From: Mixophyes australis | Taxonomy: Eukaryota; Chordata; Amphibia; Anura; Limnodynastidae | Assembly: GCA_036250195.1 (NCBI GenBank) | Contig: JAVHZZ010000008.1 | Location: forward strand, 8,794,434-8,858,433 | Length of the DNA: 64,000 bases | Reading direction: 5' to 3' | Position numbers and translations under genes: made by a program | In this document: piece by piece, positions 34,338-46,300 of the stretch | Position numbering within the stretch: position 1 is the stretch's first letter | How the letters are laid out: every line of letters begins with the position of its first letter | The notes under the pieces: generated by a model | Database searches by the model: none | Seen by the model: only the letters and a program-made list of their open reading frames with translations | Told to the model about the DNA's origin: nothing

Positions 34338-37300
34338 GTAAGTTGGTTAAGTCTTGTACATCTTGATCTGTGTCCAGTTTAAAATTGCATACATGTAACC
34401 TATGAGCATGCGTACAGACCATATTGTCAAACCTTCAATTCTCTCTATAGAATGTTAAGAAACCTTTGATCTATATAGAAATAATTATAGGTGAAAACTT
34501 TTTCTTCTCTTTTTATAGATTTAGTGAATATTTTTAGCCTATCCATCCACAAGTGCCTTATGCCACATTTATGTCACTGGTTCTATCGTTATATTAAAAT
34601 ATCTTATTTCCTTGTTTCTATCTAAAAAATAAATATTTTTTTTAGGTTGGGTACTCAGAACAAAAACCTATTTTAAACGCAATTCCCCTGTCTTTCTGCT
34701 TGGCAAATGTTACCACTTCAAATCTGAAGGTAAGTCCCTAAAACCTGATTAATTGAGCAGTCTGCTTATTTGTTGCCAACTTGTGCGAAGTAGTTTATTA
34801 AATGGGTAGTATAGAGGTTTAGAGCCTGTGATGTGTGTAATCTGTAGATCGTGTGTTCTGGATATTATGGAATATTGAACAGCAATATTTACTCAAAGTA
34901 CTGTAAGTAATGGTCTTATTGATTAGTAATTGGTCTTTGATGGAAGATGACATTGCCATGGTAACTTGTTTAATATATATAATGTATATTAATTAAAGGA
35001 GATGTAGCGAGATTTGTACAGAAAGGAGTTTGAGGCGTCCGTGCCTGCTACAGACAGTTAAACATCCCACTGGAAGCACCAAGATTACTTCATTCATTCA
35101 TGTAGCACACAAATACTTGATAGCTTTATTTTTACACTGAAATTTAATGTTGATCTAGGACATGCCCTATCCCAACTATAAATCTGCCATCACATTTAAA
35201 ATTTACCTCCCCCCTCCAATGCAACATGGTTTTGCCCAGGTGCAAAGTTACTCCTTTTTATATGCTTTGCCTCTTCTTAATGACTCCGGCCCAAGTACTT
35301 TACTTATTAGACACTTGTTTAGAGTGGAGGAAAGCGGGAGACTGAGGATCTCTAGGGGCTGCCTGCTGTGTGTAACCCAACAAACTGGCGCCTACAGTAA
35401 TGTCTCTATGCAAAGATGGGTATGTAAAGATGCCCTTTGACTTCCGGCACACAACAGAGACCTGGTTTTTAAAGTGTTGAATGTTTATGTAAATTCAAAC
35501 TTCAAAGTCGTTAAGGTTTGTGATTACCCCTGATCTGACTCCAGGGCTTATAGTACAGTCCTGGTTTTAAATTCATGGGGATAATTTAATATACTCCATA
35601 TTTTGTTTTCCTAGTACACCGCTTAGAATGGGCATCAGTTTCCTCTCTTATTAGTTGGAATATCTGACCGCAGGGAATCTAGAACTATGATAGAAGATTC
35701 CTCAGACATCTAAAATGTCATCATACAGTTGCCCCTGGAACTAGAGGACAGGACACTATTTTAATTGTATTTAGGCTCTGCAGGAGGGAGGGGGCCACTT
35801 GAATATTACAGTATAGCTTTCAGTGCACCCTCCCCGTTGACCATTCTGGAGTCTTACGGTGTCACTAGCCTCTACTAGTCCCAAGAAATGGCAATGTCTG
35901 CTTCAGTTCTAGAAGCAATTGAAGGGAACTTATGGTTAGGACCGTTACCGTCTCTGTTGGGGAGCGAAGACCATTTTGAGAAAGTTACTTGGGGAGGCAA
36001 AGTTTAGTTTCTGGCCCGGGGTTATTCACGTAGTCTGAAGTCTCTTCTATTTGATCTTCTTATAATAAACTGTTCTCTTATTCTCCAAGTTACTTTACTT
36101 AATCCTGTTTAATGCTTTGGTTTTTAGAGTCCAATGACTCTTCCCCTGATGGCTCAGATTCGGGGTCGGTGACGAACGAAGATGCTTTCGGCACGGTAGA
36201 TGATTTCCGGAAGGATTATATTTCCAGGATATGGCTTACATACAGAGAGGAGTTTCCTCCGATAGAGGGTTCCACCTGGACCACGGATTGTGGTTGGGGC
36301 TGCACCTTGCGAACTGGGCAAATGTTACTGGCTCAGGGGCTACTATTTCACTTCCTAGGAAGAGGTTGGTTCAGTGGATTTGCCTGTCCTATATCGGTCT
36401 ATTGTTTGGCTTCCGCTTCCTGACGCAATTTGTTTTACAGATTGGTTGTGGCCAAACGCACTGGATATATACCAGTCGGAGGCGGACTTTTGGTTGGTAA
36501 ACAGCGCCAGAAAACCTGCTCCCCTTGAGGCATCGTACATTGAAGCTAATAACGATGGTACGGCGTCTAGTAGAACGTTGGCAACCGAAGTTAATGGTGA
36601 AAAGAACCAAACAATGTTCTATCATAGAAAAATTATCAGCTGGTTCTCCGACCATCCCCTGGCGGACCTTGGGATACATCAGCTGATCAAGCTCGGGAAA
36701 AGCTCTGGCAAATTTGCTGGCGATTGGTACGGTCCGGCAGTGGTCTCTCACCTTTTGAGGTATGTTGTCTTTAGACCTCTTAAAGCGCAAGCAAACACGT
36801 GATTGGAAATTAATATGTGTATAACAAAGAATATATGTAGCTGAGCTAGTATCCGCTTGTAAGATTAGAAGCTAATAATTCCAGCATTCTATTCCATAGT
36901 CTGCTGCAAGCTGCTACGTAAATAACTTTTTTCTTTTTGCTTAGCTAAGGGATGGGACTTAATTATAACTCAGACTGAGAGTAGGCAGTAATTGGCTTGC
37001 CGTTTCCTAGGTAACATACATGCGATGTATAGGACCCTGGTCTGAAATGCCTTTTTTGATGCATTTGATTGCTATCAGGCTGCAGGAAATTTGAAGGGGG
37101 CATTGCATTTTGAGGTTCATGGCAATTGGGAAGACCCTTATTTTATCATATTTTTAACTTTTGCTTTAGCGTTTATATTTGCTTGTGTAATATTAAATTA
37201 ATATTAAAAATAACTTTTTTTTTTTTTTGTTATTTAGAAAAGCAATTGAGGAGTCGGTCGACCCAGAGATGCAAGGGGTTTCGATTTATGTTGCTCAGGA

Positions 37301-40300
37301 CTGTACGAGTAAGTAACAGCCTCTAAAAGAAAACGTTGAACCTATATATTCCCTGTATTAGAGGTAAAACTGTCTAATCCTTATCTGAAGTGGAGATCGG
37401 CAGTTTTTGAGGGAAGACTTTCTGCTGAGCTGGACTATTCTGTAAAGCAGAAATTCATACAGCTGATTTTAATCGAGATTAAATATCCATTTTCTAAATT
37501 ATTAGATGGGTGCAAGGCAGATTACATAGGTCCACCTCTTCACACTACATTCTACTGGGCAATAGAAGTAGATGAAGCCTGTTTACATTGGCATAGTAGG
37601 GACAGAACATGACTGCTAGTTCTTAGTCTACAAAGAACGCGTAGGCTGCCCCGGGGAGGAGCGGCCGCCTGTGGGCGTAGGCTGCCCCGGGGAGGAGCGG
37701 CCGCCTGTGGGCGTAGGCTGCCCCGGGGAGGAGCGGCCGCCTGTGGGCGTAGGCTGCCCCGGGGAGGAGTGGCCGCCTGTGATATCAATGGAGGTTGGAA
37801 TGCCAAGAATTTGGGCAAAGACAGGTGAAGCGTATTATAGATGGAGACTTCGAGGAAGAGATGGTCGGTCAAGAGTACTCAGAAAATATACATTGGTGTA
37901 TAAATCGGCAAACTGTCACCGTGTAACAAGACTCTATAATTTGGCAGTGTGACCCTGTAGGAGAGGGCGGGAGCAGGAGGGTTTGGGAGATAGATCTCTC
38001 TAATGGAATTTTGTTACTTTTTCTCTGTATAGTTTACATTGGAGATGTCTATGACCAACAGAATAACTCCGACTGTGATAAAGCTGTTCTCATTCTGGTT
38101 CCTGTGAGACTCGGTGGAGAAAGGACCAACACAGAATACTTTGAGTTCGTGAAGGTGGGATTAGTGGGATCTTATTCAATGAAGTTTGTTTAGTGTTACC
38201 CTGAAATTCCAATTCAGGTCTATTCTAGTATTACCTTCCCTCTCTGTTACATAGCTGTCGTCCCTCCCATATGTTTAAGACCATATCCAGGTGGGATCTG
38301 ATGTTCATGGAAATGCTGATAGTGCAGCCACTTTATTTGCCGTTACTAGTCCTGGGGTATAAATTCACCAAACTATACAGTGCCAAGTCTGCCAAGCTGT
38401 CAGTCACTCTCTGCCTACTCTGTTAGAGAAGCTCCTCCCACTAACATAGCAACTTTCTGTAGGAGCGAGAGACTATGGTGGACATGGGTAATAAAGTATA
38501 AACCCATTCAGTTATATGTAATAAGATCAGCTCAGTAATACACAGCATTTCCTGTAAATTAATGTCATATAGTAGTTTTATTTGCTTCCTTTTTTATTTA
38601 TTGCAATGCTTAAACCTGGACCCAAGACATATTTAATGAAGAAACTTTTATGTTCTCTGTTCATATATGTGAAAGTAGTAAATATATTTTATGGCCGGTA
38701 TCAGTTAGTCTATTGATTAAATTCAGTGACTAAGAATATGCGTCAGGCTTTCACAGAAATAACGGCATATAGAGAGCAATATCTGAGTGGATTTATGGTT
38801 AGCCTGAGTGCTTGAGAAACAGAAAGAAACTCTAAGGTCTATTCATATATGTAAGTGGCTATTGTGTGGTATAGTGAGGTCAATTCTGCATTCTAAAGGT
38901 GCCTATGCAATTTTTGGCAGCAAGTTAAGCAGATTTTAAGAGTAGATTTACAAAAGCTTTCCTAAAAGGGAAAAGTGGGAGGTTGCCCATAGCAACCAAT
39001 TGGATTCTACCTATTGCGCATCTAGAACAGTCTAGAAAATGATGGCTAGAATCTGGTTGCTGTGGGCAATACCTCCACTCATTTTGGAAGCTTTAGAAAA
39101 TCCACCCCTTAGAGTGTTGGCCACAAATCACAGCTTGTTTGGTCTATAAATAACACCTCCTGATAAAACGTTGATCTGTATAGCCCATTACATTTTGGGA
39201 TGGATGGATGATGGCAGCATATGTTTGTATTGGATGCGGTCTGATCGCGGTTATTGTTGCTGTCTGTTCAAGCTGAATCAACAGGTCAGTCTGTGTATGG
39301 TCAGCTTAGACTTTTGCTGGTTGGAATCTACCGTGTGAAACTAGGTGGAGCTATATACTCGGAGCAAATACTCCGCACATGGTAGTCGTCTAGGGCAGGG
39401 TTAGGCAACCTGCGGCTCTCCAGCTGTTGTGAAACTACAAGTCCCAGCATGCTTTGCCAGTAGATAACCAGCAGATATATGGCAAGGCATGCTGGGATTT
39501 GTAGTTTCACAACACCTGGAGAGCCGCAGGTTGCCTACCCCTGGTCTAGGGAGGGGAAAGGTGAGCTGGACAGTGCTCTTTGAGAATGTCCTAGGGACTG
39601 GGCAGTGCTACTATTTAGGAGAGGTCCCCCGCGTGAGTTCCTCGAAGGTTGAAATATCATTTTAGGTGGCACCATTCTATGGGTAGGAGAACAGACTTCT
39701 GCGTCTATCTGGTCAATCGTGGAGAACTAAGACATTCCTGCAGTGACCTACAAGGGGGTCTTTCCCTCCTGGTACTTGTACTGTGTGCCGTTAATGTACC
39801 GGCTACAGCAGGAAGTGCCCTGTATCGCCAGTGTTGCTGAGCAGTGGATGAACAGTGATTGGGTTGGTGGTCCGGGGGAATATCGCTGCCTTTGGTGTAA
39901 GCTATGGGAACGCTTCTGCCTGGCATCGAACTCTTCCAATAACGTTTATTTTCAAAGACCCTTATCGGGTTAGATGACCTGACTGTCGGTCTCTATGTAG
40001 ACCCTGGCAATGCCATCACCCAATTTATAATGCCCAGCATAATTGGTTCCTTGCTTCTGGACTTTGTCTGAGATGGGCACACAAGGTGATTATGGAGAAA
40101 CTGGGTCTACCTGGACTGTGGGCTAATAATTAATCGCCTGTTTTCCCCTTAATGCTTGTAAACGCTGCAGGAGAATACTCTGAGGAGTCCACAGAAGCTG
40201 TGGCGGTTATTACTTTGGGAGGGGGTGGTAACTACAAAAGGCCGCTGGAGGGTATATGCTACCATTTACCAGCTAAGAGTGGTTTGCTCACAGCGAGGTG

Positions 40301-43300
40301 TTCAGTAACATGATGCATCTGCCAAAATATGCTGTAAAATATAATGACCAATCAGCCTGCCTATCAATGACTAGAAACTGGTTGTCATTTAATAAAACTG
40401 TGCACCAAGGTGATTTAACCAATAAGCCCCATAGTTTCCTTCAAAATTGGTTGTCTGTGAAAGATGCAGCTGGAGGGGAAACTGAGGGGTCAATCTTAGT
40501 GCTGTAGCCCCACCCCAAAATTTAGAAATGGTATTAACATATTTTAAAGGACGGCTCTAATTCATGTATTCAGTGACTTGGCACACAGGTTGGATTTTCA
40601 CAGATGGATCAAAGCCTCAATATTTATGCTCTACAAGGGCTTTATTCTAACATGTGCACAAAAAAACAGATCATAGATTTATATTTGAGTGTTTTTTGTT
40701 TTTTTTACTTGTACATGGTGAGAATTCTATGTAAACTCGACTGTTCTCAAAGACTACATTTATTTATCTTTTGTTACATCCTATTGAGTTAAGCTGGGTA
40801 CACACTACAGAAAACTTCTCCCGATGCGATATCGTTAACTATTTTGCCCACCTCTGAAGCCGATTCACGTGTACACACTAAACACAATTTACCTTCAGAT
40901 CTGTGCTCTTCATCTGTCATAACCATTGGCTGAATAGATGGTGACTCTGCACACTCCATAGATATCTATAAACACTGCTGGTCCTGAGTACATACACACT
41001 GCAGGATTGGAACAACCACCCTCTTAACCTCACTACCTTACCCTATTACCACTAGGGATGTGCACCGGCCACTTTTGGTGTCTCGTGTTTTGTGTTTTGG
41101 GTTCGGATTTGTTTCGCAAAACACCTGACGAAAGGTTTTGGTTCGGATTTAAGGTTTTGGATTCGGATATATTTTTAAAAAAACATAAGTGTTAAAATCA
41201 AGTTTTTTGGTTTATTTTCACTCCTACGCTATTCTTAACCTCAATAACATTCAATAACAATCATTTCCACTAATTCCCAGTCTATTCTGCAGAATCGGTG
41301 AACTTTGTAATATTGCAGTACCAATGGACTTATAAAAAAAAAGAAATTAAAAAAAAATATCCAAAAACAATCCTGCAGTATAACTTTTTTTAAAATTTTT
41401 TGTGCTGTGCTGTCCTTTTAAGGGCATTGTTATTTGCACAGCACGAGATATAGCAGGACAGAGGACCACCTAACACAACCTCCCTCTACCCTGATCAATG
41501 CCCGAGTTAAGATGGCGGCGGCTAGCGGGGAATTTATAGGATCCGAGTATCGCGAGATCCGACAGCGGGATTATGACTCAGAGACTCGGTTTCAGTTTTG
41601 CAATTGGCGGAAATACCCGGATCTGTCTCGGATCCGGCTCGGATCGGCAACGTTCGGGTGGGCTCGGATTTCAGATATCCGAGCCCGCTCATCTCTAATT
41701 ACCACCCATTACAGAATTTCCACAAGACAACTACCCCCTGACCAACATTGTTGTGTGACAGGATCATTTAGCCTATGAGTCACTTTTACCTTTGCAAAAT
41801 GTAGACTTAACCTCGTGTGTCAAACTCCCATTGTCCCATAGATTGTAAGCTTGCGAGCAGGGCCTTCTCACCTCTTTGTCTGTTTTACCCAGTTTGTTTA
41901 TTAGTTTACTATGTTTGTCCCCAATTGTAAAGCGCTACGGAATATGTTGGTGCTATATAAATAAAGATGAACAAGATTTTTATTTCAGTTTAAAAAGCAA
42001 ATGCAACGACACTGCTTTTGGAACAATAATCGTTCATCGCTGCAGAGTCCACACTAATGCGATATCGGGGCGAACGGTCATTTATCGTGTGATTGTCCCG
42101 ATAATGAGCTGAAAACCCCGTAGTGTGTACCCAGCCTTAGAGAGAGGGGCATTTGAAAGGATAAGGGTAGGAAGGAGACTGTGCTCGCACATCCAGATAT
42201 CCGTCCCTCATCGCTGTTTTCATGTCAAGTTTTTCATATCTCATGATTAAAGCTAAAGATGATAAGTTTGTAGTGATTCAGTAATGCGTAATGTAATTCT
42301 ACTATTGAATGTAATAAAACTAACACTTTTCACTTGACAAACATTTTTAAATGTTGCTTTCATGTCTTTTCTTAGGGTATCCTTAGTCTTGAATATTGTG
42401 TTGGAATCATTGGTGGGAAACCAAAACAATCCTATTACTTTGTGGGGTTCCAAGGTTGGTGCTTAATAATCTATGGCTTTGTATACTAATATATATGTAT
42501 CTTTAATATATTATTTATTTTTCTTACTCCACAATAAAACTAGCACATTTGTAAATGGCCATTCGCGGACTGAATAATTACCGCGGCACAGAGTCCTCTA
42601 TTAATTCATCAGAGCCCACCAAAGTTCACTCATTTGTCATTTAGCCTCTAGTAGTAATTGGTTTCTGCAAAATGCATGTTTAATTCCCCGCACTGCATAA
42701 ACAAGGCATATTTTACCTTCTATCTAATGAAAGTTTAAGAGCTTTAGCTGCTATCATTTGGCAGATTATATTTACATATTTACATTTGCGCAGTTTAAGT
42801 GGGGTAAGTTGATGTTAAGATGACATGTAATATGTCCCTCTTGTCTCCTCTCCTCTCCCGGTACATTTTTCATCCACAAACCCTGGAATATAATTGTGTG
42901 TTTGTGAAAGTAATTTCATCACCAAAAATTAAATGACAGACTCATCACTTTATAAAAAAACCTGCTTATACAAGCATATTTGATTATGCAGAAGTTAATC
43001 TGTCCCGTTAAAGACTCCGCATCCGTCAAGGAGTCTTGGACTGGCAGGGTCCTTTGTCTGCGATTCTTCTCCGCTCTTCTGCATAGAAATTGGGCTGTAA
43101 GCGGTGTAATAATAGAGTGTTTTCTGAATTACTTGTCTTCTGTTTTGTCCTTGTAGATGACAGTTTGATTTACCTGGATCCCCATTACTGCCAATCGTTT
43201 GTAGATGTCAGCATAAAGGATTTTCCTCTCGAGGTATCGCCGTAGCTGTGGGCTTGGCACCATTTTCATGGTCTGATTTATATACTAATTATGAGCTGAA

Positions 43301-46300
43301 ATTATACAGTGCTCTTATTCAGAGTACTGTTCTTGGAGCTTAAACAATGATCGCTGCTCCACCTCTTAATCTCCCCACCCCCCCCAAAAAAAAAAAAAAA
43401 TGTTCCAAAAGTGTTTGGTGCAACAATAGTAGGACATTCTACACTCCTGGCTGCAAATTGTGGCCAATCTATTTGCTGATTGGCTATCTCTAAATCTGCC
43501 TGGACTGGAATTGGCATAATAAGTAAATGGTTACATACGACCGGAATATTGCTCGTAATATCCTTGAGTTGTGCCTGCGGCTTATGCACAATGCAGGCAG
43601 CCACTATTGTGCTTGCCTTCATGGGTGGAGCCAATCAATCTACTTTGAGCCTTAGTGACATTACTCGTTGCTTTTCTAAAACATGTTCTGAGTCTGGGCG
43701 GAACGTAGCCTTTTAGTCCGAGGGCTATATGAGCGTTGGTACACATTTAAAGGGGTGATATTAACCTTTAACTTAAAGATGTAGAAGTTACTATAGGGTA
43801 AGAGGAACCTCTGCAGTTACACCATGCATCTGAACACTGTTAAAAGTTGCTATGGTAGAGCTGGCCAACCTGCGGCTCTCCTGGTGTTGTGGAACTACAA
43901 ATCCCAGCATGCCCTACCACTTATCATTTGGCTCGCTATTGGCAAAACATGCTGGGGCTTGTAGATGAACACCTGGAGACCCAGAGATTAACCAGGCTGG
44001 CCCTATGGGGATAGAAGTGTGTGCGCTGCGGCAAAGCAGCATTGTCACTAGAGGGGCATAGGCAAACCAAGGGGGGGGGGGGGGGGGGTTTCCAAGTGCC
44101 TGGGACACTGTATAATTGAGGTGGCTGGACCCTGTCCCTGCTTCTCACGGCTCTGCTTGAAAAGGGAGTACAGTAGTGCACGCAGCATTGCCCATGTATA
44201 TTATGGAGATAGGAAGAGCTGGAGAGCAGCCAAGCACTGTCTAATATTATAGCTACGCCCCCATATGTGCTGGAAACCCCCCCCCCACCCCCCCCCCCCC
44301 CTCTACAAATCCTGTGTTTGCCCCTGAGGGGGATAACTGCACTTACCCTCCCCTCAGTGGAAACAAATTCTTTTATATGGTCACAAAAGCCGGAGTCTGA
44401 AATCCTTAGGCTGTGTCTTGTGATCTAGAGTTTTACCAGCTACAAACCCATCCATTGTCGAGCATAACAAACCGCGCCATCTACAGGGTCTAAGGTGACA
44501 CTGCACCAGTCACACTTCATGCTGAATTGTTCCTTTTTATAGTTTATTACTTAAAACTGAAGTTTAACTCTCCCCTTACTAGAAGATGTCAAAAATACTT
44601 GTAATATGTACATATGTTATAGAACACCCAAAGCTGGAATTAGACTAACCGGGACTTTTAAACAGGTTAGCGGTTTGAGGACCCTCCTCTTAATTTTAAC
44701 TGCATTATTATACAAGTAGCACCATGCCATCAGTATCATTGCCATTCAAATGTTGGCCCCCCTATTGCCATGCTCTTCCATAAACCCTCACATTAGAGCC
44801 ACTTACCCTCCCCTTGCATAATACAGAATTGTCACTTTAAATCTTTAAATGAATCCTGCCAACAATTGAGATCTCTCATTCCACGTTTCCAGCCACAATT
44901 CAGCTACCCCAGGCTTATCAGCATGCGTTGCATAGCTCCTACCACCTTGAACGCCCCAGAGGTGAAGGCAATTGTGCCCACATCTCTGCTTGTCTCTACC
45001 AGAGGTCTGGCAAGGCATCTTTGGGTTGGTCGTTAAGCACCCATGTTGCCTTGCATTAATCTAGCTCTGATAACACCAGAGGTATTTGAGATTTGTGCAG
45101 TCTGCAAACTTTTTTTTTTTTTTCCAAACCTTGTTGCGCGGACTGTAGGAGATTCACATCATGAAATGCTGACAATGATGGATTGACCCCAGTGGAGTAA
45201 TGTACATTTCACTCCAGCTCAGACTCTACGCAGATAGATTTGCAAATCTAATTAGGTAAAATCACACACATTATCACGTTTAAACATTGCTTTCCAGTGA
45301 CTATTATGGAGGGTGAAGAATTTAAAGTAATTATTTAAACTGTAAGAAGCTCTGGATGGATGAGCAGGAGGACATTGTGTAGAGGTCCTAATTTAAGTGT
45401 TTACTTAAAGAGCACCTCTAAGGTTCTAAATGTGGGTGGCTGTTGCATAAGAAACCATTTCTAGGAATAACTGGCAAGTTTGTAGTCTTAATATATATCT
45501 CAAATTCTCTACGAAACGAGATATGTAAAAGATTAAAATGTATGCCCAGTCATGTAACTTGTAGCTGAATCAAGTTTTATTTGCATAGCGCAGTGTCTGC
45601 ATTACGGATTATTGTAACTCGCCACAAGGCTCAAAATGAGGGCAATAACTGAACTATTCAAAATCTGTCCCGTCTAAGAGGCAGTATTGGCTGGTATGAT
45701 CAGCATGACAAACCACCCCAAGACCAAGATGGTTTCTCTGACATGTGATCATAAAATCAATGGTACACTAAAATATTATCAAATGGAAAAGGAACTGCTA
45801 GAAAGTATACAGGAATATCTCAATCCAATAATGTTGCATATATTGGCTTCAAGAAATTGTAACAAGTGTGGGTGTAAACAATGTTGCAACTACATTGTTT
45901 GCATAAGTTAACTTCTAAAAGGCTATTTGACAGAGGTCTAGTAAAGTCACGTTGTCTGATGCCTTTTTAGAGTTTAGCTGCATAGATAATTTGTCTGTTC
46001 AAATTGGTGATGGTGTGTATCAGTATTTGTCAGTAAAACACTTTACAAATGGACTTTTAGAAATGTTGGTGGCTTGTGCTTTAATTGTGATGAATCTAAC
46101 TGTGGGGCTTTGTTTTCTCTTAGTCATTCCATTGTCCTTCCCCAAAGAAAATGCCTTTCAAAAAAATGGACCCTAGTTGCACAATTGGATTTTATTGCAG
46201 GAATGCAAGAGACTTTGAGAAGGCGATAGATGAACTCACAAAGGTAGGTGTATAATCCCCAGAATCTGATTTCTATATGAAGAGAAACTATTGCATTGAA

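Larger units (their letters stand above)
40792..42136. mobile_element. Harbinger-like MITE with nested insertions
   Basis: The termini AGCTGGGTACACACTAC and the reverse complement of GGCTGGGTACACACTAC are flanked by TTA on both sides. Internally it has been split by a SINE B copy, which is itself split by a hAT element (41053-41697). Removing these leaves about 400 bp, equal to the complete copy at 30,213. Confidence 0.75.

Noticed and set aside
36112..36423. ATG4C exon 3 extended through 36,423 as one frame
   Set aside because: The extension past 36,364 is read-through of a 76-bp intron; the donor and the acceptor at 36,441 restore the family sequence.
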